Source: HGM11525 sp036307445
GTDB taxonomy: Bacteria > Bacillota > Clostridia > UBA1381
Assembly (NCBI GenBank): GCA_036307445.1
Contig: JAXJXP010000029.1
Coordinates: 1-64,000 of the forward strand
Length of the DNA: 64,000 nucleotides
Reading direction: 5' to 3'
Positions 17,528 to 26,208 of the stretch are shown piece by piece; the stretch's first letter is position 1, and each line of letters begins with the position of its first letter. Made by a program: the position numbers and the translations under genes. Under the pieces are notes generated by a model, which saw nothing but the letters and a program-made list of their open reading frames with translations, ran no database searches and had not been told where the DNA came from.

Positions 17528-18610
17528 TTATAAATTCTCTGCTTCAAACTTCTTCATAAATTCAACAAGCTTTTCAACGCCCTCAACAGGCATAGCATTG
17601 TAGATACTTGCTCTCATACCGCCAACACTTCTGTGTCCCTTAAGGTTTACAAATCCAGCCTTTTTAGCCTCAGCAACAAACTTAGCATCAAGCTCCTCGT
17701 TACCTGTTACAAACGGGACATTCATAAGCGAGCGATCCTCAGGAACAACAGTTCCCTTAAAAAGCTTTGAATTATCAAGGAAATTATAGAGAATCTCTGC
17801 TTTCTTTTCATTAATCTTCTGAACAGCAGCCACTCCACCCTGTTCCTTAATCCACTCGAGAACGAGCTTCATAACGTAAATACCATAAGTAGGCGGTGTG
17901 TTATAAAGTGAATCGTTATCAACGTGAATCTGATAGTTAAACATAGTAGGAGTAATATCCATAGCATCGCCAACTAAATCTTCACGAACAATAACAAGTG
18001 TAACACCCGCAGGACCCAAATTCTTCTGAGCACCTGCAAAAAGAAGACCAAACTTTGATACGTCAAGCTCTTCACTCATAATCATTGAAGAAATATCGGC
18101 AACAAGAGGAACATCTCCTGTTTCAGGAAGCTGGTTATACTTTGTACCATAGATAGTATTGTTAAGACAGATATAGAAATAATCAGCATCCTTTGAGAAT
18201 GTACTCTTATCAAGCTTAGGAATATACGAAAAGGTCTTATCTGCAGAAGATGCTACTTCGTTAACAGTAATGTAGCGCTTAGCCTCCTGAGCAGCCTTCT
18301 TTGCCCACTGACCTGTAATAACAATATCAATCTTCTTATTCTTAGTAGCAAGATTCATAGGAATCATTGTAAACTGACTCGAACCGCCGCCCTGTAAGAA
18401 GAGAACCTTATAGTTATCAGGAACGTGCATAAGCTCACGAACAAGCTTTTCACAACCTTTTATAATATCATCGTAGTCTTTTGAACGATGGCTCATTTCC
18501 ATTACAGACATACCCGCATTAGGATATTCGCACATCTCGTCCTGTGCTTTTTTCAGTACCTCAAGCGGAAGCATTGAAGGTCCTGCAGAAAAATTATAAA
18601 CTCTGTTCAT
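17528..18610 (-). CDS. serC: Phosphoserine aminotransferase
   Basis: A 360-residue PLP enzyme converting 3-phosphohydroxypyruvate and glutamate to phosphoserine. The N-terminus RVYNFSAGPSMLPLEVL is diagnostic. The PLP lysine is in LLFAGAQKNLGPAGVT, and GHRSVGGMRASIYNAMP closes the active site. The start at 18610 has GGAGGGG at good spacing; a TTG six codons upstream overlaps that site. A separate SerB phosphatase is not in the window. Confidence 0.96.
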   Translation of the reverse strand: MNRVYNFSAGPSMLPLEVLKKAQDEMCEYPNAGMSVMEMSHRSKDYDDIIKGCEKLVRELMHVPDNYKVLFLQGGGSSQFTMIPMNLATKNKKIDIVITGQWAKKAAQEAKRYITVNEVASSADKTFSYIPKLDKSTFSKDADYFYICLNNTIYGTKYNQLPETGDVPLVADISSMIMSEELDVSKFGLLFAGAQKNLGPAGVTLVIVREDLVGDAMDITPTMFNYQIHVDNDSLYNTPPTYGIYVMKLVLEWIKEQGGVAAVQKINEKKAEILYNFLDNSKLFKGTVVPEDRSLMNVPFVTGNEELDAKFVAEAKKAGFVNLKGHRSVGGMRASIYNAMPVEGVEKLVEFMKKFEAENL

Positions 18611-18642
18611 TGGTAAACACCCCTCCAAAATTATATACTACT

Positions 18643-18670
18643 ATTATATACCTTTTTTTCTATTTGTCAA
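18643..18670 (-). promoter_or_regulatory. Promoter of serCA
   Basis: On the minus strand, TTGACA (18670-18665) and TATAAT (18648-18643), spacer 16 bases. The RBS and serC ATG follow about 35 bases downstream. Confidence 0.8.
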
Positions 18671-18687
18671 CATCTTTATACCTCTTT

Positions 18688-18705
18688 TTGACAAATATTT
18701 GTCAA
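18688..18705. promoter_or_regulatory. Perfect 18-bp palindrome upstream of the serCA promoter
   Basis: TTGACAAATATTTGTCAA is a perfect palindrome ending 18 bases upstream of the serCA -35. The half-site TTGACAAAT is repeated at the -35 itself (18662-18670). It is a candidate repressor or activator site for serine synthesis. It could partly be coincidence, since the half-site contains a -35 hexamer. Confidence 0.5.
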
Positions 18706-18717
18706 TTAGTTGTAAAG

Positions 18718-19434
18718 TTATCTACTACATAAATCCAAATAATGCTTTGCAATGGTATCTGCAATAGCCCAGGCAATTTTCGCCCTATATTCTTCGTCAT
18801 TTAACTTCTTTTCTTCACTTGGATTTGATAGGAACCCGCACTCAATCAAAATCGCCGGCATTGGTGGTGATTTCATCAAAAACAAACTCTTGTCTGCGGC
18901 TCTTACTGCTGTTACTTTGGCACCGGTAATGTCAGCCATTTTTGATTGAATATTCTCTCCCAACGTCTTGATTTCCTTATGATTTGCTGCATAAAAAAGT
19001 CTCAAACCGTTTACATCCTTGGTAGGAAAGTGATTCATATGTATAGATATAAAAAGGTCCGCATCCGATTCTTTTACTGTCTTAAGTCTGAGTCTCATAT
19101 CGTCCACCTTATTCCACGACTCTTTCTCTTTTTCTTTTATACCGTCATTCTCCGTGCGTGTCATTATAACAGTAATACCTTTATTTTCAAGAATCTCAGA
19201 TACTTTTTTGGCAATATCGAGATTTAGTTCTGCTTCAACACTGCCGTTTACACCAACGGCACCGCCATCCGGCAGTCCGTGCCCTGCATCAACTACAACC
19301 TTTAGCTCCCCACCTTCAATTCCAAAAGTTTTTTTGTCAGGTATTATACCCACTACCCCGCCAAAAAACAATCCAACTGCTAAAAATATTGTACATATAA
19401 TCAAGCACTTTTTCCTGTTTATGACCAAATACAT
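18718..19434 (-). CDS. cwlD: N-acetylmuramoyl-L-alanine amidase CwlD-type
   Basis: A 238-residue amidase_3 enzyme with one N-terminal membrane segment (LIICTIFLAVGLFFGG) and an extracellular catalytic domain. Zinc ligands are His in VVVDAGHGLPDGGAVG, Glu in SVEAELNLDIA and His in LFISIHMNH; the catalytic Glu is in AILIECGFLSN. In spore formers, CwlD removes side peptides to make the muramic-delta-lactam of cortex. The length and lone catalytic domain fit CwlD, but a vegetative amidase is possible. The start at 19434 has AGGAG at 8 bases; upstream in-frame ATG and TTG codons are badly spaced. Confidence 0.85.
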   Translation of the reverse strand: MYLVINRKKCLIICTIFLAVGLFFGGVVGIIPDKKTFGIEGGELKVVVDAGHGLPDGGAVGVNGSVEAELNLDIAKKVSEILENKGITVIMTRTENDGIKEKEKESWNKVDDMRLRLKTVKESDADLFISIHMNHFPTKDVNGLRLFYAANHKEIKTLGENIQSKMADITGAKVTAVRAADKSLFLMKSPPMPAILIECGFLSNPSEEKKLNDEEYRAKIAWAIADTIAKHYLDLCSR

Positions 19435-19446
19435 TTTCATCACTCC

Positions 19447-19468
19447 TGTGTTCAATTATATGAACACA
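19447..19468. promoter_or_regulatory. Inverted repeat around a -10-like element upstream of cwlD
   Basis: TGTGTTCA-N6-TGAACACA is a perfect 8-bp inverted repeat. Its six central bases read TATAAT on the cwlD strand. No good -35 lies 16-18 bases further up. It ends about 12 bases before the cwlD start, so a bound protein would block transcription or translation initiation. It could also form an mRNA hairpin. Confidence 0.45.
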
Positions 19469-19502
19469 AAATAGAAATAATACCAACGTATAGAACACAA
19501 AA

Positions 19503-19529
19503 AGAAGCACTAATTGTGTGCTTCTTTTC
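19503..19529 (-). terminator. Terminator after ppa
   Basis: Stem AAGAAGCAC/GTGCTTCTT with A/T runs on both sides, about 27 bases beyond the ppa stop. It ends the murD-to-ppa run. Confidence 0.75.
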
Positions 19530-19555
19530 TAAAATTATCAATTCAAAGAATTAAA

Positions 19556-20086
19556 TTAGCAATAGTTATCCTTATACGATGCAATACATTCTCTGATTAT
19601 ATCCATAGCAGCATCTGCACCAAGAACATCAGAAACATCGGTTTCCTTATTTTCAAGAGATTTATAAACCCTGAAAAAGTGTCTGATTTCATCAAATGTA
19701 TGTTGAGGAAGCTCCGATATATCCTTATACATATTCATAGATGGGTCATTAAAAGGTATTGCAATTATCTTTTCATCTACCTCGTCATTGTCTATCATTT
19801 TGACAACACCTATCGGATAACATTGTACAAGTGTCATAGGTACAATAGATTCCTGGCAAAGCACAAGCACATCCAGTGGGTCATTATCTGCCGCATACGT
19901 TCTCGGTATAAAACCATAATTTGCTGGATAGTGTGTTGATGTATAAAGAACCCTGTCAAGTCTTAAAAGTCCTGTTTCCTTATCCATTTCATACTTATTC
20001 TTTCCGCCCTTAGGTATTTCAATCACTGCTATGAAATCCTCTGCAGAAATTCTTTTTGGACTTATATCGTGCCATATATTAGACAT
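19556..20086 (-). CDS. ppa: Inorganic pyrophosphatase, family I
   Basis: A 176-residue soluble pyrophosphatase hydrolysing PPi to phosphate. Recognisable motifs are EIPKGGKNKYEMDKETG, YPANYGFIPRTYAADNDPLDVLVL (split here at the family signature DNDPLDVLV with its metal-binding Asp residues) and the later Lys-Tyr region. Length is normal for prokaryotic family I enzymes. It starts 17 bases after aspS and is the last gene before a terminator. It consumes PPi made by the synthetases encoded just upstream. Confidence 0.95.
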   Translation of the reverse strand: MSNIWHDISPKRISAEDFIAVIEIPKGGKNKYEMDKETGLLRLDRVLYTSTHYPANYGFIPRTYAADNDPLDVLVLCQESIVPMTLVQCYPIGVVKMIDNDEVDEKIIAIPFNDPSMNMYKDISELPQHTFDEIRHFFRVYKSLENKETDVSDVLGADAAMDIIRECIASYKDNYC

Positions 20087-20103
20087 TTACCCCGCTCCTT
20101 AAA

Positions 20104-21882
20104 TTAGTCTTCTTTCTTTTCGATAATTGAGATTGAAAGCTCCTCAAGCTGTTCCTTATCAACGCTTCCCGGAGCCTCGCTCATAAGCTCTGATGCATTT
20201 TGTACCTTCGGGAATGCTGTAACATCTCTTAAGCTTTCAGCACCTGACATTACCATTGCAAGCCTGTCAAGACCAATACCCATACCGCCGTGAGGTGCAG
20301 CACCATACTTATAAGCTTCAACAAGAAAACCGAATTTCGCTTCAATTTCTTCGTCGCTAAGTCCTAACGACTTAAACATTCTCTGCTGCAGCTCGTAATC
20401 TGTGATTCTGATTGAGCCGCTTGACATTTCCACTCCGTTTAAAACAAGGTCATATGCCTTGGCTTTAACTTTCTCAGGATTGGAATCGAGATATTCTATA
20501 CACTCATCCATCGGCATTGTGAACGGATGGTGCATAGCAAGGTATTTTCCGCTCTCGTCATCATATTCAAAGAATGGGAACTCTGTAATCCAGAGGAAGT
20601 TAAACATTCCCTCAGGAATCATATCTAGCTGCTTTGCAACCTTACATCTTAGGTTACCGAGAGTAGGAAGCGTTACTCTGTTCTTGTCAGCAACGATAAG
20701 CATTACATCTCCCTTTTCCATATCGCCCTTTGCAAGAATTGCTTTCATTTCGTCTTCGGTCATAAACTTAGCAAAAGAGCATGCAGGCTCTTCCTCAAAC
20801 CATCTGATAAACGCAAGACCCTTTGCACCAATGCCACGTACATATTCCGTCAGCTTATCAATCTCTTTTCTCGTAAGCTTGTCAGCACCGCCCTTGACTG
20901 TAATTGCTCTTACCGAGCCGCCGGCCTCAATAGCAGATGTAAATACACCAAAACCACATTCTTTTACAATATCAGAAAGGTCATAGATTTCCATACCAAA
21001 TCTTGTATCCGGCTTATCACTTCCAAAACGCTCCATAGCCTCGGCATAAGTAAGGCGAGGAAGCGGCATTGTAATCTCTCTTTCGAGAACATCTTTAAAT
21101 ACACGGCTAATGAAGCCCTCAATCATATCAAGCACATCATCAACGTCAACAAAGGACATTTCAAGGTCAATCTGAGTAAATTCAGGCTGACGGTCTGCTC
21201 TTAAATCCTCGTCTCTAAAGCATCTTGCAAGCTGAATGTATCTGTCAAAGCCCGAAATCATCAAAAGCTGCTTATAAATCTGCGGAGACTGCGGAAGAGC
21301 ATAAAACTTACCATGATGAATTCTCGACGGTACGAGATAGTCTCTTGCCCCCTCAGGTGTAGACTTCATCATCATCGGAGTTTCTATTTCAATAAAGCCG
21401 TTTTCATAGAAATAATCTCTTGCAGATTTTGCAATCTTAGAACGCATTACGATATTATCCTGTAATGGCTTTCTTCGTAAATCAAGATATCTGTATTTTA
21501 AACGAAGCTCTTCGTTTACATTCGAGTTTTCTACAATTTCAAACGGAGTTGTCTGTGCTTTTGCAAGTATTCTCAAATCGTCTACAAAGATTTCTACATT
21601 ACCGGTTTTGATTGTGTCATTCTTGCTTTCACGCTCTCTTACAATGCCTTTCGCCATCAAAACAAATTCACTGCGGCAGGAAGCTGCTTTTTCAAAAATC
21701 TCTCTATCTGTTGTTTCATCAAATGCAAGCTGGACAATTCCGCTTCTGTCTCTTAAATCAATAAATATGAGTGTACCCATATCACGGATTTTCTGTACAT
21801 AACCGCCTACGACAGCAGTTGTTCCAACACCGCCGATATCAGCACAATAGCTTGTTCTTTTAAGTCCCTTCATTGTATCCAT
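20104..21882 (-). CDS. aspS: Aspartyl-tRNA synthetase
   Basis: A 592-residue class IIb synthetase. The N-terminal OB-fold anticodon-binding domain has GTLIFIDLRDRSGIVQLAF. The catalytic core has FIEIETPMMMKSTPEGARDYLVPSR, QSPQIYKQLLM, RCFRDEDLRADRQPEFTQID and GMGIGLDRLAMVM. The bacterial GAD insertion (about 300-420) is present. Bacterial length and motifs are complete. A separate discriminating/non-discriminating call depends on gatCAB, which is not in view. It starts 3 bases after hisS. Confidence 0.97.
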   Translation of the reverse strand: MDTMKGLKRTSYCADIGGVGTTAVVGGYVQKIRDMGTLIFIDLRDRSGIVQLAFDETTDREIFEKAASCRSEFVLMAKGIVRERESKNDTIKTGNVEIFVDDLRILAKAQTTPFEIVENSNVNEELRLKYRYLDLRRKPLQDNIVMRSKIAKSARDYFYENGFIEIETPMMMKSTPEGARDYLVPSRIHHGKFYALPQSPQIYKQLLMISGFDRYIQLARCFRDEDLRADRQPEFTQIDLEMSFVDVDDVLDMIEGFISRVFKDVLEREITMPLPRLTYAEAMERFGSDKPDTRFGMEIYDLSDIVKECGFGVFTSAIEAGGSVRAITVKGGADKLTRKEIDKLTEYVRGIGAKGLAFIRWFEEEPACSFAKFMTEDEMKAILAKGDMEKGDVMLIVADKNRVTLPTLGNLRCKVAKQLDMIPEGMFNFLWITEFPFFEYDDESGKYLAMHHPFTMPMDECIEYLDSNPEKVKAKAYDLVLNGVEMSSGSIRITDYELQQRMFKSLGLSDEEIEAKFGFLVEAYKYGAAPHGGMGIGLDRLAMVMSGAESLRDVTAFPKVQNASELMSEAPGSVDKEQLEELSISIIEKKED

Positions 21883-21885
21883 CGC

Positions 21886-23133
21886 TTATTTCCTCCCAAA
21901 AAATTCTGACAGATTATCTAATTTGATTTCTGTCTGCTCACCTGTTAGCATATCCTTGATTTTAGCATTACCGCTCTCAATTTCATTATCACCCAGAACT
22001 ATCGTATACTTAGCACCAAGCTTGTCGGCATATTTCATCTGCGCTTTAAGACTTCTTGACATATGGTCAAACTCAGCACTAATGCATTTACTTCTTAGGT
22101 CAAATACAAGCTTTTGAGCTGTAATTGCAGCGGTATCTCCCATAGATGCAATATAAAGCTCCGGTTTATCTTGGTCAGTAATTTCAACGCCAAGCTCATC
22201 AAGTCTTAAAAGCAGTCTCTCTATTCCCAGGCCAAATCCAACAGCAGGAGTAGAATCGCCGCCAAACTCTTCAACAAGACCGTCATATCTTCCTCCGCCA
22301 CATACCGTAAAGCCTCCTGAAATTATCTCAAAAACCGTCTTGGTATAATAATCAAGTCCTCTTACAATGCCGTCATCAATCTTGTACTCTATACCTGCAG
22401 TTTCGAGCGACTTTTTAAATCCTTCAAAGTGCTCACGGCAGTCATCACAAATATAATCCAGAAGTCTTGGTGCGCCTTCACAAAGCTTATTACAGATTTC
22501 AGACTTACAATCAAGTATTCTTAAAGGATTTCTGTCAAATCTACTCTTGCAGGTATCACAAAGCTCTTCAGTTTTAGGTTTTAAAAACTCCTTTAGCGCC
22601 TCATTATACTTAGCACGGCACTCAGGACAACCGATACTGTTAATATTAACAGAGATGTCATTCAGTCCCACAGATTTTAAAAAGCTTACTGCAAAGGATA
22701 CTACCTCAGCATCAATCACAGGGCCTTTTGCACCGAACACTTCAACACCAAACTGATGGAATTCACGGAGTCTTCCCTTCTGGCTTTTTTCATATCTGAA
22801 GCAAGGTACATTATAAAACATCTTAAGAGGCATTGGAAGCTGAAACAGACCATTTTCTATAAAGCTTCTTGCAACCGACGCAGTACCCTCAGGGCGAAGT
22901 GTAATACTTCTGTCTCCCTTATCATTAAATGTGTACATTTGCTTTTGAACAACGTCAGTTGTATCACCTACACCGCGTAAAAACAGCTCTGTATGCTCAA
23001 ATGTAGGAAAACGTACCTCTTTATAACCGTATACCTTTGCTGTATTATTGAATTTTTCTTCTACATACTGCCAACGGTAGCTGTCTTGAGGTAACAAGTC
23101 CTGCGTACCCTTGGGGGCTTTTGTAATCAGCAT
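21886..23133 (-). CDS. hisS: Histidyl-tRNA synthetase
   Basis: A 415-residue class II synthetase. The motifs are APKGTQDLLPQDS, RPEGTASVARSF (motif 2 region), FRYEKSQKGRLREFHQFG, the histidine signature GLDYYTKTVFEI and GFGLGIERLLL (motif 3). The C-terminal anticodon-binding domain is present. The start is put at 23133, where AAGGG is 9 bases away; an ATG two codons earlier is only 3 bases from it. hisS followed by aspS is a common Firmicutes pair. Confidence 0.96.
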   Translation of the reverse strand: MLITKAPKGTQDLLPQDSYRWQYVEEKFNNTAKVYGYKEVRFPTFEHTELFLRGVGDTTDVVQKQMYTFNDKGDRSITLRPEGTASVARSFIENGLFQLPMPLKMFYNVPCFRYEKSQKGRLREFHQFGVEVFGAKGPVIDAEVVSFAVSFLKSVGLNDISVNINSIGCPECRAKYNEALKEFLKPKTEELCDTCKSRFDRNPLRILDCKSEICNKLCEGAPRLLDYICDDCREHFEGFKKSLETAGIEYKIDDGIVRGLDYYTKTVFEIISGGFTVCGGGRYDGLVEEFGGDSTPAVGFGLGIERLLLRLDELGVEITDQDKPELYIASMGDTAAITAQKLVFDLRSKCISAEFDHMSRSLKAQMKYADKLGAKYTIVLGDNEIESGNAKIKDMLTGEQTEIKLDNLSEFFGRK

Positions 23134-23159
23134 AATCATATTCCCTTCTTTATCATATA

Positions 23160-24128
23160 TTAAAATCCGTATTCACAAAATCCTTTTATTAATTGAATTG
23201 ACGCATCCAAATCCTTCCTGTTAATCATTTCGCTCGGTGAATGAATGTATCTTGTTGGAATGGAAACACCGCCAGCTTTAACACCGTCTCGACTTGTGTG
23301 GATTGCGCCAGCATCTGTACCGCCGTCTGTCATTACTTCAAGCTGATAGGGTATTTTATTCTTTTTAGCAAGCTCAATTAATGTACTTCTTACTTCACTA
23401 TTACAGATAATACTTCTGTCCATAACCTTAACAGCTGCACCCTTACCAAGCTCAACTGCCATTTTGGAACAATTGGGCGTATCACCTGTATCGGTTACGT
23501 CAACTGCAAGCGCATAGTCTGGATTAACAGAAAAAGCCGCAGCTCTTGCACCTCTTAGTCCAACCTCTTCCTGTGCAGTAAAGCAAAAATACAAATCATT
23601 ATCACTCTTTACACTCTCTAATACTTTTATAAGTGAATAACAGCCTGCTCTGTTATCAAGTGCCTTGGATATAACAACGCTGTTCGTTTCTTTATATTCA
23701 CCCTCAAAAACCGCCATATCACCAACATTGACATATTTTTCAGCCTCTTCCTTAGATTCAGCTCCAATATCAATATACATCTTAGACATTTTGAGTTCTT
23801 TGTTATCCTCTTCTGTATCAATTACACCAATTGTACCATTTTGAAATCTTACCCTGCGGTTTAGAAGTCTTTTAACATAAACTCCGCCTATATTGGAAAA
23901 CCGCAGAAATCCCTTTTCATCTATAAAAGTTACTGCAACGCCTATCTCGTCCATATGTGCTGCTAGCATTATTTTCTTTCCGTCGCCCTTTTTGTGAGCA
24001 ATTAAATTGCCGAGCGCATCAGTATAAACTTCATCGGCAAGTCCGTTTACAGCATCATATATAACTTGAGTTATATCGCTTTCACGTCCTGACGGGCCAA
24101 AGCTTTGTGTAAGCTTTTCCAAAAGCAT
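23160..24128 (-). CDS. M42-family metallo-aminopeptidase (copy 1)
   Basis: A 322-residue M42 peptidase, a cytosolic di-metal aminopeptidase of the TET/PepA/YsdC type that forms large oligomers. Metal ligands and catalytic residues are visible: His in LAAHMDEIGVA, bridging Asp in ALDNRAGC, Glu pair in TAQEEVGLRGA, Asp in AVDVTDTGDTP and His in RYIHSPSEM. It is the last of three adjacent M42 paralogues. Substrate preference cannot be read; some relatives were annotated as endoglucanases, but these lack glycosidase features. Confidence 0.92.
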   Translation of the reverse strand: MLLEKLTQSFGPSGRESDITQVIYDAVNGLADEVYTDALGNLIAHKKGDGKKIMLAAHMDEIGVAVTFIDEKGFLRFSNIGGVYVKRLLNRRVRFQNGTIGVIDTEEDNKELKMSKMYIDIGAESKEEAEKYVNVGDMAVFEGEYKETNSVVISKALDNRAGCYSLIKVLESVKSDNDLYFCFTAQEEVGLRGARAAAFSVNPDYALAVDVTDTGDTPNCSKMAVELGKGAAVKVMDRSIICNSEVRSTLIELAKKNKIPYQLEVMTDGGTDAGAIHTSRDGVKAGGVSIPTRYIHSPSEMINRKDLDASIQLIKGFCEYGF

Positions 24129-24144
24129 TTCAATTACCAGCCTT

Positions 24145-25170
24145 TCAATCTATAAATTCATCTATTCTTCTTAAAAACGCACTCGCTAATTCCTTAACTG
24201 CGTTTATATCGTCTTTTGATGCTATGCCTGCAGGAGAGTGAATGTATCTGCAGGGAACAGAAACAGTGGCACACTTAATTCCGCCTTGTGCAAGATGGAT
24301 TGCTCCTGCATTATTACCTCCTGTTATTGCGGCCTTGGTCTGTACTTTTATGTTTTCTTCATTGGCAACAGATATGAGTTTTTTATAAAATTTTTCATTA
24401 GCAATGGTTGTTCCGTCCGCAAAGGATACTGCAGCACCGCCACCAAGTCTTATAACATAATCCTTTTCTTCGCTTGGAGCAACATCCGAACAGGTAGTGG
24501 CCTCTATTACAAGTCCAATATCAGGCTTTACCCTGTTGACTGCAATTTTTGCACCTCTGAGGCTTGTCTCTTCCTGAGCAGTAAAGCAAAAATAGGTGTC
24601 ATAAACCGGCTTTTCTTTTATAAGCTCTATCAATACACTGCAGCCTGCACGGTCATCCAACGCTTTTGCTTTAATTGCATTATCCGAAAGCTCATCATAT
24701 TCGGTATCAAACGCAGCATAATCTCCAAGCTCTACATATTCTTCCGCTTCTTCCTTTGATTTGGCACCAATATCAATATACAGAGATTTTACCTTAGGTA
24801 CTTCGCTACGTTCACTCTTTTCCAGAAGATGTATTGCTTTCATCCCAATAACACCGGGAATTTTATCCTTTCCAACCTTAACTCTCTTGGAAATCATTAC
24901 CCTCGTATCTATGCCGCCAACCGTCTTGAATTCAAGAAAACCTTTTTCGGTAATTCCTGAAACAATTAAACCTACTTCATCTGTATGCGCATCAAGCATT
25001 ACAATCCTTTTACCGCTCATACCATTTCTCTTTGCAATAATATTCCCTATCGAGTCAATTTGAATTTCATCAGCATACGGTTTTATCTTGTCTATTATAT
25101 AATCTCTGACAGCTTTTTCGTTACCGCTTACACCGTCAAGCTCGCATAGCTCTCTTAAAAGCACAACCAT
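24145..25170 (-). CDS. M42-family metallo-aminopeptidase (copy 2)
   Basis: A 341-residue M42 peptidase. Ligand motifs are LDAHTDEVGL, ALDDRAGC, TAQEETSLRGA and RYIHSPAGI. At the position of the usual metal-binding Asp (VDVT in copy 1) it reads VIEATTCSD, so Glu replaces Asp. Its first 16 bases overlap the end of copy 3, so the two are translationally coupled. Function as an aminopeptidase is likely, but its specificity may differ from its neighbours. Confidence 0.9.
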   Translation of the reverse strand: MVVLLRELCELDGVSGNEKAVRDYIIDKIKPYADEIQIDSIGNIIAKRNGMSGKRIVMLDAHTDEVGLIVSGITEKGFLEFKTVGGIDTRVMISKRVKVGKDKIPGVIGMKAIHLLEKSERSEVPKVKSLYIDIGAKSKEEAEEYVELGDYAAFDTEYDELSDNAIKAKALDDRAGCSVLIELIKEKPVYDTYFCFTAQEETSLRGAKIAVNRVKPDIGLVIEATTCSDVAPSEEKDYVIRLGGGAAVSFADGTTIANEKFYKKLISVANEENIKVQTKAAITGGNNAGAIHLAQGGIKCATVSVPCRYIHSPAGIASKDDINAVKELASAFLRRIDEFID

Positions 25171-26195
25171 TCCTCCATGTTATCATCTATTCCTGCACAA
25201 AATCCCGTAATCAAATCGCACAAGTCCTCAACATCAGCAACATCAAGCGTTTCTACTGTTGTGTGCATATATCTTAACGGAATTGACAAAAGTGCAGTAG
25301 CAATTCCTGTGTCAACAACCTGAAGTATCCATGCATCAGTACCAGTATCCCCGCCTTCAACTTCAATGGTATATTTGATTTCCCGTTCTTTTGCTGTATC
25401 AATCAGTCTGTTTGTAACATTGGGGTGTAAATTCGGTCCCTTTGCAATCGCAACACCACTGCCAAGCTCGAAGCCATTTTTTGAATTATCAGGTGTTAAT
25501 CCGTGTGTAACATCAATAACAATTGCAACATCCGGCATAATACTGTATCCTGCAACTGCTGCGCCTCTGCCGCCAACTTCTTCACACACCGCTGCAACTG
25601 CATAGATATCACAATTGAGCTTTTTGTTCTTAAGTGATTCAAGCACCTTTATTAAAGCTGCAACTCCCGCTCTGTCATCAAGCGATTTCCCCGCAATTCT
25701 ACCTGATAAAAGTGAGCAAAAATCGCCTCTTACCGTAATAGCATCACCCACAGAAACAAGCTCTTTTACCTCCTTGGTTTTTAATCCTGTGTCAATCACC
25801 ATATCTGTCATAGGTAGTGCCTTTTTAGCTTCCTCAGCAGTTTGCAGATGAGGAGGCTTTGCACCTATTACACCTTTTATATCCCTTGTTCCGTGAACAA
25901 TCACCTCTCCGCCGGGTAGTATTCTGCTGTCAACTCCGCCGATATTCACAAAACCGATAAAACCATTTTCGTTTATATCTCGCACCATAAGACCTATTTC
26001 GTCCATATGTGCCTCTATCATAATCTTAGGAGCATCACTCTTCCCGCACTTTTTAACGGCTATTACATTTCCAAGCTTATCGGTATATACTTCATCTGCA
26101 TACGGCTGAAGCATATCCGAAATCACGTTTGAAATTTTATATTCGTTTCCTGAAATACCTCTAAGAGCTGAAAGCTTCTCTAATAGTTCCTTCAT
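25155..26195 (-). CDS. M42-family metallo-aminopeptidase (copy 3)
   Basis: A 346-residue M42 peptidase with intact ligands: EAHMDEIGLM, SLDDRAGVA, AVCEEVGGRGA, VIDVTHGLTPDN and RYMHTTVET. The start at 26195 has GGAGG just upstream; a GTG four codons earlier overlaps that site. It begins 13 bases after murD and overlaps copy 2 by 16 bases. Being the most divergent of the three, it may form a mixed oligomer with the others or handle different peptides. Confidence 0.92.
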   Translation of the reverse strand: MKELLEKLSALRGISGNEYKISNVISDMLQPYADEVYTDKLGNVIAVKKCGKSDAPKIMIEAHMDEIGLMVRDINENGFIGFVNIGGVDSRILPGGEVIVHGTRDIKGVIGAKPPHLQTAEEAKKALPMTDMVIDTGLKTKEVKELVSVGDAITVRGDFCSLLSGRIAGKSLDDRAGVAALIKVLESLKNKKLNCDIYAVAAVCEEVGGRGAAVAGYSIMPDVAIVIDVTHGLTPDNSKNGFELGSGVAIAKGPNLHPNVTNRLIDTAKEREIKYTIEVEGGDTGTDAWILQVVDTGIATALLSIPLRYMHTTVETLDVADVEDLCDLITGFCAGIDDNMEEWLCF

Positions 26196-26208
26196 TATTT
26201 CCTCCACG

